Below, one piece after another: positions 1-6,484 of a stretch of DNA of 12,012 bases. A program made the position numbers and the translations under genes. Position 1 is the stretch's first letter. The number at the start of each line of letters is the position of its first letter. The stretch is taken from positions 1 through 12,012 of the forward strand of contig JAFADT010000207.1 of the NCBI GenBank assembly GCA_023424585.1, in the 5' to 3' direction. Under the pieces are notes generated by a model. That model saw only the letters and a list, made by a program, of their open reading frames with translations. It searched no databases and was not told where the DNA came from. The stretch is from Pseudomonadota bacterium (GTDB taxonomy: Bacteria; Myxococcota; Myxococcia; Myxococcales; Myxococcaceae).

Positions 1-3000
1 GCGCGCAGAACCGCAACGGGGTGAACCGGCTGACGGGCGAGACGACCCAACCGTTCGCCACGCCGCTCTCCACCGGCGGCGGCCACGCGCGTCCCATCAA
101 CGGCGCGGTCCCGGCGCGGGCCAACGCCGACGGCGCGGCCCCGGCGGGCGAGCCGAAGCCGCCCCACGCGGAGGCGCTGCCGGACAAGCCGGAGGACCTG
201 CCCAAGCTCTTCCCGGAGCTGAAGGACAAGAACAAGGAGGACCTGAAGAAGGCCTACGACTCGCTCAACAAGCTGGGCACCGGCTCCTTCTCCGAGAAGG
301 CCACCGCCCTGGGCGAGCTGGCCTCGCAGTTCCCGGAGACCGTCCCCAACGCCCTGGAGCGCATGGGCATCAAGGACGACAAGCTGGCGAAGCTGGCCAC
401 CAACTCCGACGCGCTCACCTCGCTGGGCAAGCTGACGGACCCCAAGGCGAGCAACGTCGACAAGGCGCAGGCCGCCCTCACCCTGGCGAAGGCCGCTGGC
501 GACACGTTCGCGCCGGAGGACCTGAAGGGCGTGCTGGACACGGCGCTCAAGGGCCTGCCCGCGGCGGAGAAGCTGGTGGGCGCCATTGGCAAGTGGGCGG
601 ACCCCAACGCCTCCGCCACCGACAAGGCCACCGCCACGCTGGAGCTGGGCAAGGCGCTCAAGGACTTCGCCGGGGACAAGTTCCCCGCGCTCGCCAATGA
701 CCTGCGCAAGCTGGACGGGTCGCTGCGCGCCGCGGGCGCCGCCATCACCCTGGCGGACCCCAACGCCTCCACGCAGGACAAGGCGCTGGCCGCCGCGCAG
801 CTCCTGGCGGAGGTGCCCGACCTCAAGAAGGACCTCAAGGCCTTCGCGGACGTCCTCAAGAACGCGGGCGTGAAGAACGCGGCGGACGTGGCCCAGCAGG
901 GCTCGCAGCTGGCCAACGTGAAGGTGAAGGGGTTGGATCCGCAGCTGGCGTCCAAGCTCACGCCGGATCAGCTGAAGAAGCTGGAGGCCGCCGCCACCAA
1001 GCTGGGCGGTCCGGAGTCGATGGAGGCCGCGCTCAAGGGCATCACCGACCCCAAGGCCCTGGACAACCTGGTGGGCCAGCTGACCAAGGCGGACGCCGCG
1101 GCCGGCAAGCGGCTGGTGAGCGCCCTGGGCGGCATGGAGCACAAGGTCCTCAACGAGGTCCTGTCGGATCCGAAGACCACGGAGCAGTTCGCGAAGCTCG
1201 CGGGCAAGCTGGACGACGACGCGGCCAAGGTCGTCTCCAAGCTCGTCACGGAGATGGACTCCGGCGCGCTCAAGTCGCTGCTCAAGCTCACGGACGGCCT
1301 GGGCGCGGACGTGCTCAACACCACCGTGAAGGGCCTGGGCCCGCTCCTGGACAAGGCCGGCAGCAAGCTGGTGGGCCAGGGCCTGAAGGTGATGGACAAG
1401 GTGCTGGGCAAGATCGGCGTGGAGATCACCGCCGACGTGGCCGGCAAGGTCTTCAAGAACCTGGCGAAGGTCGTCCCGGTGGCGGGCGCGCTGCCCAACG
1501 CCATCGACGCGGTGAAGTACGAGAAGGAATCCCTGGAGCTGCACGGCAAGAACAACGACCTGGGCTACTTCGCGCACACCGCCGCGGCGCTGAACACCGC
1601 GGACGGCGCCCTGGGCATCGCGCTGGACCTGACCGGCGTGGGCGTGGCCGTGGACGTGGGCGCCAGCGTGCTCCTGGGCGCCGCCGAGCTGGCGATGGAC
1701 ATCGGCTTCAGCCAGGAGAAGGCCAAGTACGAGGCCGACCCCGAGGGCTACAAGGCCCCGGACTGGATGAAGGCCGTCAACCTGGCGGGCGCCGCGGCGC
1801 AGGGCCCCGCGGGCCTGGCGCACATGGCCGCGTACTACGGGCCGGAAGGCGCCGCGCAGCTCATCCAGTGGGGCGTGGAGAAGGGCGCCAAGGGGGCCGT
1901 GAAGGCCGCCGAGTTCGTGGGCGTGTCCCAGGCGGAGCTGGCCGGCGAGGGCCTCAAGGGCGCCGCGAAGGTCATCCACAAGCTGGCGGACGTGGTGCGC
2001 AACCCGTCCAAGTACGGCGAGGCCGCGGTGAAGGCGGCCACGGAGGCCTTCAACACCGCCATCGAGAAGGGCGGCGAGCTGGCCAAGGAGGCCAGGCAGG
2101 TCCTCGACAACGTCATCGACGGCGCGAAGCAGCTGGGCGAGAAGGGCCTGGAGACGCTCAAGTACATCGCCCAGAACCCGGGCGAGGCCGCGAAGAAGGC
2201 GCTCGAGGGCATCAAGAGCGTGGTGGACTCCGGCCTGGACCTGGCCACGGACGCCGGCAAGGCGCTCTACAAGAAGGCCGTCTCCACGCTCAATGACCTC
2301 AAGGCCGGCTACGACAAGCTCACCGGCGCCGCGAAGGAGAAGGCCAAGGAGCTCATCGACGGGGCGACGACGCTCGTCTCCAACACGGTGAACAAGGCCA
2401 AGGAGCTGGGCGAGAAGGGCCTGGAGCTCCTGGCCTGGACGGCCCAGAACCCGGGCGAGGCCGCGGCCAAGGCGAAGGAGGCCATCGGCGACGCCCTGGC
2501 CAAGGGCGGCGAGCTGGCGAAGAAGGCCTGGGAGTCCGTGAAGGACCTGGGCGCCAAGGGCGCCGAGCTGGCGGAGGGCCTGGTGAAGGGCCTGGCCAAC
2601 GCGGGCGAGAAGGCCGTGGAGACGCTCAAGTACATCGCCCAGAACCCCGGCGAGGCCCTCACCAAGGCCGGCGAGTGGGTGGGCAGCACGCTGTCGAGCA
2701 TGGCCCGCAAGGGCGGCGAGCTGGCCACCAAGGCGGCCGGCGCCATCAAGGACTTCGTCGACAACCGCGTGTCGTGGGCCAAGGACTTCGCCCGCGACCT
2801 GCTCAAGGACGGCGTGGAGTCCTTCGTGAACGTCGCCAAGGCCTGGAAGGACAACCTCTCCGAGGGCGGCAAGGAGCTGCTCGTCGCCGTGGCGGACCTG
2901 GGCGACGCGGGCGTGGACGCGCTCAAGGACCTGGCCGGCGCGGGCGGCCAGCTGGCGGAGGCCGCCGTCGGCCACCTGGGCGACCTGGCGAAGAAGGGCG

Positions 3001-3134
3001 TGGACGCCGCCAAGGACGCGCTCGGGACCCTGGCGGACCTGGGGGGCGAGGTGGGCGAGCTCGCCGGCGATGTGGCCGGCAAGGTGAAGGACTTCTTCGA
3101 CAACCTCGACGTGCCGGGCGTGCCCTTCATCTAA
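1..3134 (+). CDS. Long amphipathic-helix repeat protein of unknown function, 5'-truncated by window edge
   Basis: The frame is open from the first bases to a TAA at 3132-3134. The first internal start is GTG at 21, but it has no Shine-Dalgarno sequence and the frame continues upstream, so the true start probably lies outside the window. From that GTG, 1037 residues are visible. Residues 1-56 are Pro/Ala/Gly-rich and polar. The rest is almost entirely Ala/Lys/Leu/Gly/Asp helix. Three copies of a DP-[KN]-AS-x(2)-DKA unit begin near residues 140, 194 and 246. A Gly/Ala-rich hydrophobic stretch lies at about 529-563. The C-terminal third repeats K-GGELA-K and QNPGEA motifs (718, 809, 874). No enzymatic motif is visible. 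Composition resembles LEA-like, tape-measure-like or TolA-like helical proteins, but such resemblance is a weak guide to function. The gene is followed by its own terminator. I am sure it is coding; its function is unknown. Confidence 0.9.
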   Translation, partial: AQNRNGVNRLTGETTQPFATPLSTGGGHARPINGAVPARANADGAAPAGEPKPPHAEALPDKPEDLPKLFPELKDKNKEDLKKAYDSLNKLGTGSFSEKATALGELASQFPETVPNALERMGIKDDKLAKLATNSDALTSLGKLTDPKASNVDKAQAALTLAKAAGDTFAPEDLKGVLDTALKGLPAAEKLVGAIGKWADPNASATDKATATLELGKALKDFAGDKFPALANDLRKLDGSLRAAGAAITLADPNASTQDKALAAAQLLAEVPDLKKDLKAFADVLKNAGVKNAADVAQQGSQLANVKVKGLDPQLASKLTPDQLKKLEAAATKLGGPESMEAALKGITDPKALDNLVGQLTKADAAAGKRLVSALGGMEHKVLNEVLSDPKTTEQFAKLAGKLDDDAAKVVSKLVTEMDSGALKSLLKLTDGLGADVLNTTVKGLGPLLDKAGSKLVGQGLKVMDKVLGKIGVEITADVAGKVFKNLAKVVPVAGALPNAIDAVKYEKESLELHGKNNDLGYFAHTAAALNTADGALGIALDLTGVGVAVDVGASVLLGAAELAMDIGFSQEKAKYEADPEGYKAPDWMKAVNLAGAAAQGPAGLAHMAAYYGPEGAAQLIQWGVEKGAKGAVKAAEFVGVSQAELAGEGLKGAAKVIHKLADVVRNPSKYGEAAVKAATEAFNTAIEKGGELAKEARQVLDNVIDGAKQLGEKGLETLKYIAQNPGEAAKKALEGIKSVVDSGLDLATDAGKALYKKAVSTLNDLKAGYDKLTGAAKEKAKELIDGATTLVSNTVNKAKELGEKGLELLAWTAQNPGEAAAKAKEAIGDALAKGGELAKKAWESVKDLGAKGAELAEGLVKGLANAGEKAVETLKYIAQNPGEALTKAGEWVGSTLSSMARKGGELATKAAGAIKDFVDNRVSWAKDFARDLLKDGVESFVNVAKAWKDNLSEGGKELLVAVADLGDAGVDALKDLAGAGGQLAEAAVGHLGDLAKKGVDAAKDALGTLADLGGEVGELAGDVAGKVKDFFDNLDVPGVPFI
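438..800 (+). repeat. Three ~53-residue repeats in the N-terminal half of the long helical protein
   Basis: Three units each begin with Asp-Pro-(Lys/Asn)-Ala-Ser followed two residues later by Asp-Lys-Ala and an Ala/Leu-rich helix. The Asp codons are at 438, 600 and 756, giving spacings of 54 and 52 residues. The regular period suggests stacked helical hairpins built by internal duplication. The interval marks the span of the three unit starts. Confidence 0.7.
2151..2657 (+). repeat. QNPGEA-type helical repeats with a nearly identical 39-bp direct repeat
   Basis: The peptide QNPGEA occurs with its Gln codon at 2172, 2445 and 2640. It is preceded by G-EKG-LE or G-EKAVE and followed by a Lys/Ala helix. 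At DNA level, the 39 bases at 2151-2189 and 2619-2657 differ at one position (ccg versus ccc, both Pro). The 468-bp separation is a multiple of three, so recombination between the copies would remove 156 residues and keep the frame. Confidence 0.75.
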
Positions 3135-3164
3135 TCCGTCGCGTCACAGGCCTGTAGCGCAGAG

Positions 3165-3196
3165 CGGGGTCTGTTCCTTCACGGGAACAGGCCCCG
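3165..3196 (+). terminator. Intrinsic-terminator-like hairpin after the long helical protein
   Basis: CGGGG-T-CTGTTCC (3165-3177) pairs with GGAACAG-G-CCCCG (3184-3196) around a 6-nt loop. This gives 13 bp with one G-U pair. The hairpin begins 30 bases after the TAA at 3134. The tract that follows (TTCGCATTT) is only moderately U-rich. The position and stem strength make it the best candidate end for the upstream transcript. Confidence 0.75.
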
Positions 3197-3440
3197 TTCG
3201 CATTTGTGGTGTGTAATTGGAAATTTTCACCGATTTGGCGATCGGGTGGTGTGAAGTCAGACAGACCCGGGGTGTCGGCGTTGCCCATTCGTGACGGAAA
3301 CCCATAGGTCAGACAAGTCTGGTTGGAAAATTACGAACAGATTAAACGGCGAGATCGATATTTCCAGATCTCACGCAACTCGCTGGGAGGCGTCTGGATA
3401 ATCGGGGCAGGAATCACAGCCGCCAACGAGGAATCCCCGA
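3197..3440 (+). promoter_or_regulatory. Lower-GC gene-free region, probable promoter/leader of the lysozyme gene
   Basis: I see no gene in the 306 bases between 3134 and 3441. Downstream of the terminator hairpin, base composition is much less GC-rich than in the flanking genes, with runs such as GGAAATTTTC and GGAAAATTACG. GTCAGACA occurs twice (3256-3263 and 3308-3315, 52 bp apart); the second copy overlaps the near-palindrome CAGAC-AA-GTCTG. A weak sigma70-like pair, TTGCCC (3281-3286) and CATAGG (3303-3308), is spaced 16 bp. A clear ribosome-binding site, GAGGAA at 3428-3433, lies 7 nt before the ATG at 3441. I could not assign a transcription start. Confidence 0.4.
3351..3372. promoter_or_regulatory. 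Perfect 6-bp dyad GAGATC-N10-GATCTC, possible operator
   Basis: GAGATC (3351-3356) and GATCTC (3367-3372) form a perfect inverted repeat around a 10-nt AT-rich spacer, 69 bases upstream of the lysozyme start. Centre-to-centre spacing of 16 bp would suit a dimeric regulator. A 6-bp dyad can also arise by chance, so this is only a candidate. Confidence 0.3.
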
Positions 3441-5027
3441 ATGAGCCTCTCCGCGACCACGTCCCAGCGCACGAACTCCGTCTTCTCGAACCGTTCACAG
3501 GCGCTGACGACGAGCCCGGCGCGCAATAGCGCGAACCCGAACGCCATCCTGTCCCAGTACAAGCCCACGGGCGCCTCGGCGCGCACGGCGGCGCAGGACG
3601 GGCTGCAGCCCGGCGTGGCGGCGTCCACGAAGATGGCGCAGGCGGACCTGGGCCGGCTCCAGAAGTTCAAGGGCAACATCGAGGCGGCGGCGGCGAAGCA
3701 CGGCCTGCCCCCGGCGCTGCTGGCGGCCATCGCGAGCCGCGAGTCGCGCGCGGGCGCCGCGCTGGATCGCTCGGGCCACGGCGACAACGGCAACGGCTTT
3801 GGCGTGATGCAGGTGGATCACCGCTTCCACACGACGAAGGGCGGCCCCACCAGCGCCGAGCACATCGATCAGGCGGCGGGCATCCTCAAGGGCTATCTCA
3901 ACCAGGTGAAGAAGGCCCACCCGGACTGGCCGGAGGCGCAGCAGCTGCGCGGCGCGGTGGCCGCGTACAACTCGGGGCCGGGCAACGTTCGCACCATCCA
4001 GAACATGGACGTGGGGACCACGGGCAATGACTACTCCAACGACGTGTGGGCGCGCGCGCAGGCGCTGGCGCCGCACTTCGGCGGGGCCGCGACGCCCGGC
4101 GCCACCGACACCACCACCAACACGCGCCCGTCGCAGACCGCCGACACCTTCGAGCCCGCGGGCACCCAGAAGCCGGGGACGAAGAAGTGGACCTCCGCTC
4201 CCTCGATGGACCAGGTGAAGGCGGGCGGCCACAACCTGAAAGAGGGCATGCAGGGGCCGGCGGTGAAGCAGATGCAGGAGATGCTGGGCGTCCCGGCGGA
4301 CGGCAAGTTCGGCCCCGTGACGAAGAAGGCCGTGGAGGACTTCCAGCGCACGCACGGCGTGAAGGCGGGCGCCAACCACGGCCAGATTGGCCCTGACACC
4401 TTCAAGGCGCTCCAGCAGGCCCGCCGCCCCGGCGGCACCAACACGACCAACGGGACGAACAACACCCAGGGCACGAACAACACCCAGGGCACGAACAACA
4501 ACGGCGCGGTGCTGGGCAACGGCGTCCGCATCAACACCAACGACCCCACGCTGAAGAAGCTGGCCACGTCGCGCCTGAACAACGGCGAGACGGGCTACTG
4601 CGTGCGCACCACGCTGGACAACATGAGCCGGCTGGGCATCCCGAACACGCCGGCGGCGACGGGCAACGACCCGAACAACCCCCGCGGCGGCATGGCGCAG
4701 ATGCTGCGCAACGGCTGGGAGTCCATCCCGTTCCCGGGCGCTCAGCAGAAGGCCATCAAGAGCCCCTACGGCAACGCCACCGCGAACGTCGTGACCGCGG
4801 ACCAGTACCGCAAGCTCGTGGCGGACGGGAAGGTGCCGGACGGCGCCATCATCTTCCAGTCGCGCCACGGCTGGGACTACAGCGGCGGGTCCAAGGGCAA
4901 CGACATGGGCATCGTGCGCAACGGCGGCAAGACGACCCACAACTACCAGGACATGAGCTCCATCATCTACTCGGACTGCAAGGAGGTCGTCATCCTGGTC
5001 CCGAAGAGCGCCATCCAGCGCGACTGA
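3441..5027 (+). CDS. Goose-type lysozyme + peptidoglycan-binding domain + C-terminal Cys domain; no signal peptide
   Basis: This 528-residue protein probably cleaves the beta-1,4 MurNAc-GlcNAc bond of peptidoglycan. Residues 72-213 match goose-type (g-type, GH23) lysozyme along their length: SRESRAG with catalytic Glu101, GHGDNGNGFGVMQVD with Asp115 and Asp126, AYNSGPGNVR, and MDVGTTGNDYSNDV-ARAQ. These correspond to goose egg-white lysozyme Glu73, Asp86 and Asp97. Residues 264-326 form a PF01471-type peptidoglycan-binding domain (GPAVKQMQEMLGVPADGKFG). A Thr/Asn/Gly linker (332-354) leads to a C-terminal domain (about 358-528) with Cys387 and an NlpC/CHAP-like strand pattern but no clear GH-[VM]-x-IV histidine. 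The first 60 residues are polar with no signal peptide or lipobox, odd for a wall enzyme. The start is set by GAGGAA 7 nt upstream. Lysozyme fold certain; target (prey, self or spore wall) unknown. Confidence 0.95.
   Translation: MSLSATTSQRTNSVFSNRSQALTTSPARNSANPNAILSQYKPTGASARTAAQDGLQPGVAASTKMAQADLGRLQKFKGNIEAAAAKHGLPPALLAAIASRESRAGAALDRSGHGDNGNGFGVMQVDHRFHTTKGGPTSAEHIDQAAGILKGYLNQVKKAHPDWPEAQQLRGAVAAYNSGPGNVRTIQNMDVGTTGNDYSNDVWARAQALAPHFGGAATPGATDTTTNTRPSQTADTFEPAGTQKPGTKKWTSAPSMDQVKAGGHNLKEGMQGPAVKQMQEMLGVPADGKFGPVTKKAVEDFQRTHGVKAGANHGQIGPDTFKALQQARRPGGTNTTNGTNNTQGTNNTQGTNNNGAVLGNGVRINTNDPTLKKLATSRLNNGETGYCVRTTLDNMSRLGIPNTPAATGNDPNNPRGGMAQMLRNGWESIPFPGAQQKAIKSPYGNATANVVTADQYRKLVADGKVPDGAIIFQSRHGWDYSGGSKGNDMGIVRNGGKTTHNYQDMSSIIYSDCKEVVILVPKSAIQRD
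4452..4499 (+). repeat. 18-bp tandem repeat in the lysozyme linker
   Basis: The unit encoding Gly-Thr-Asn-Asn-Thr-Gln occurs at 4452-4469 and 4470-4487, with a partial third copy at 4488-4499. The copies differ by one base (ggg/ggc). It encodes the flexible linker between the peptidoglycan-binding and C-terminal domains, and an 18-bp unit lets copy number change without breaking the frame. Confidence 0.85.
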
Positions 5028-5046
5028 GGCTGGCTCGAGGAGGCCC

Positions 5047-5075
5047 GGGAGGGGGCGGTGCTCGCGCCCCCTCTC
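5047..5075. terminator. Strong GC hairpin after the lysozyme gene
   Basis: GAGGGGGCG (5049-5057) pairs perfectly with CGCCCCCTC (5065-5073) around a 7-nt loop, extendable by one G-U and one G-C pair. It lies 20 bases after the TGA. There is no T-run on either strand. It sits between convergent genes and could serve both. Confidence 0.65.
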
Positions 5076-5106
5076 GCGTCCGCGGCTCCGCGTGGGAGCG
5101 GACGCG
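5075..5106. terminator. Second adjacent hairpin between convergent genes
   Basis: CGCGTCCGC (5075-5083) pairs with GCGGACGCG (5098-5106) around a 14-nt loop. An alternative inner pairing is GCTCC (5085-5089) with GGAGC (5095-5099). It abuts the previous hairpin and lies about 70 bases beyond the stop of the minus-strand MORN gene, so it is a candidate terminator for that gene. The rest of the gap up to 5174 shows nothing further. Confidence 0.45.
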
Positions 5107-5174
5107 CTCCGCCTCCAGCGCGCTCCGGGAGGGCTCCCCCGCGCGTGACCGCTCCGCGGTGATGCCGGGCCGCG

Positions 5175-6368
5175 CTACTTCTTCTTCTTGCGCGAGCCGT
5201 CCTCGTAGAAGGCCTCGTCCTCCTCGAGGCCGCCGTCGGGGCTCCAGCGCTTGCGCTCGGTGACGCGGTCGCCACCCCACTGCGAGTCCTCGATGAGGGT
5301 TCCGTTCTCCGCCCACACCTGGCGGCGGCCCTCCGCCTTGCCCTTCACGTAGTGCTCGCGGCTCTCGGGGCCGCCGTCCGGGAGGAAGGTCTCCGTCACG
5401 CCATCGGGCACGAAGCCGTTGTGCCAGTCCGCCCTGACCTGGTTCTGCCGCTCGCGCAGCGCGCCGTCGTCCTCGAAATAGGACTCCACCGCGCGGTCTC
5501 CGGTCACGACGAGCTCGTGCTTGCGCTCGCCGTTCTGGAAGTACTCCACGCGCTTCACCTGCTGGCGGTTCTTCCAGGTGACGACCTGCTTCCTGCCGCC
5601 GTCGTTGAAGAACTCCGTCTCGTCGCCCTCCTTCTCGCCCTTGACCCAGGTCGTGGAGCGGAGGGCCTTCCCGGCGGCGTACTGCGTGCTCACGCCATCG
5701 AGCAGGCCCGCGGAGAACGCCTGGGTCGCGAGGCGCTGCCCGTCCTTGTCGAAGAGCTCCGTCACGCCCTCGCGCCGCCCGTCCTTCATCCGGATGACGG
5801 CGCGCTTCTGGCCGTTCGGGTGGAAGAACACGAGCGGCGAGGGCCCCTTCCAGACGCAGTCCTTCAGGCCCGCCTCCCAGGACGCCTGGAGGCCGCAGCC
5901 CGCCTTGGTGAGCCGCCCGGCCTCGTCGTAGTCCGCGAAGGCGCTCTTCGCGTCCTCCGGCTGTCGGTCCACGCGCCGGGACACCTTGCCGTTGGGGTGG
6001 TAGCGCAGCGACTCGCCTTGCTCGTGGTCGTCCACGTACCGGGAGGTCTCCACCAGCCGGCCGTCCTCGTAGCGCTTGAAGCCGCCGTGCCGCTTGTCGG
6101 CGCGGTACTCCTGCTCGATGGCGCGGCCGTCGGACCAGCGGCGCACCTCCCAGCCGTCCTTCTTGCCGTCCTTGAAGGAGACGGTGTGCGTCTCCTTCTT
6201 CGTGTCCTCGTCCACGCAGCGCACGGTGCCGGTGAGGTTCGCGGTGGAGTGTCCGTTGTCCAGGTTGATCGACTCGCCCTTGAACGAGCAGCGCTCGATG
6301 GCCCACGCGGGCGCTGCGAGGAGGGGCACGGACAGCACGATGAGACGGATCACGGAAGGCGCGCGCAT
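5175..6368 (-). CDS. Exported MORN-repeat (YwqK-like) protein
   Basis: This 397-residue protein is built of MORN-variant (MORN_2, PF07661) repeats. They follow the pattern Y/F-x-D/N-G-x-x-x-G-x-x-x-x-Y/F-x-x-x-G at roughly 20-25-residue spacing, with about nine recognisable copies: near residues 64, 88, 111, 193, 217, 241, 314, 339 and 363. Residues 1-23 form a clear signal peptide (charged start, hydrophobic core, cleavage after AWA), so the mature protein is probably periplasmic or surface-exposed. It has four cysteines (27, 51, 158, 171), which could form two disulfides after export. The C-terminus ends in Arg followed by four Lys, which is unusual. Databases often label such proteins YwqK-family antitoxin, but no toxin partner is adjacent, so I would not call it an antitoxin. 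No good Shine-Dalgarno precedes the ATG; the signal peptide supports this start. Confidence 0.9.
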   Translation of the reverse strand: MRAPSVIRLIVLSVPLLAAPAWAIERCSFKGESINLDNGHSTANLTGTVRCVDEDTKKETHTVSFKDGKKDGWEVRRWSDGRAIEQEYRADKRHGGFKRYEDGRLVETSRYVDDHEQGESLRYHPNGKVSRRVDRQPEDAKSAFADYDEAGRLTKAGCGLQASWEAGLKDCVWKGPSPLVFFHPNGQKRAVIRMKDGRREGVTELFDKDGQRLATQAFSAGLLDGVSTQYAAGKALRSTTWVKGEKEGDETEFFNDGGRKQVVTWKNRQQVKRVEYFQNGERKHELVVTGDRAVESYFEDDGALRERQNQVRADWHNGFVPDGVTETFLPDGGPESREHYVKGKAEGRRQVWAENGTLIEDSQWGGDRVTERKRWSPDGGLEEDEAFYEDGSRKKKK

Positions 6369-6426
6369 GGAGGGCTCACGGGCGTGGGGACGAAGGGGCC
6401 GTTCTCGCGCACCCTAACAGAAGGGG

Positions 6427-6457
6427 TTCACGTGCCGTGCGTGCCCGCCTGTAGAGT
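6427..6457 (+). promoter_or_regulatory. Candidate promoter for the TPR/kelch operon
   Basis: TTCACG (6427-6432) and TAGAGT (6452-6457) resemble -35 and -10 elements, but the 19-bp spacer is long. They lie 28 bases upstream of the start at 6485, in the 116-bp gap between divergent genes. TAGAGT is a plausible -10 for a GC-rich organism. No promoter stands out for the minus-strand gene in the same gap. Confidence 0.3.
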
Positions 6458-6484
6458 AGGGGTTCGCGACGACCGGGGGACTTC

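Noticed and set aside
21..23. GTG as the true start of the first protein
   Set aside because: The frame is open to the window edge and there is no Shine-Dalgarno before it, so the gene most likely begins upstream.
3251..3300. A MrpC-type GTGTC-N8-GACAC site or a sigma54 promoter in the lysozyme leader
   Set aside because: A GTGTC half-site is present near 3272, but no properly spaced GACAC follows, and no TGGCAC-N5-TTGC pattern was found.
3323..3529. A short plus-strand ORF of 68 codons overlapping the lysozyme start
   Set aside because: It runs through the AT-rich leader and then out of frame into the lysozyme gene. It has no ribosome-binding site and no recognisable protein.
4990..6306. 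Long alternative-frame ORFs opposite or within the MORN, lysozyme and kelch genes
   Set aside because: These are products of high GC (few stop codons), with Arg/Pro/Gly/His-rich low-complexity translations and no domain match. The other frame in each case has a clear family.
5175..6368. Calling the MORN gene part of a toxin-antitoxin pair
   Set aside because: There is no toxin-like neighbour and the protein has an export signal. The antitoxin label comes from a loose family name.
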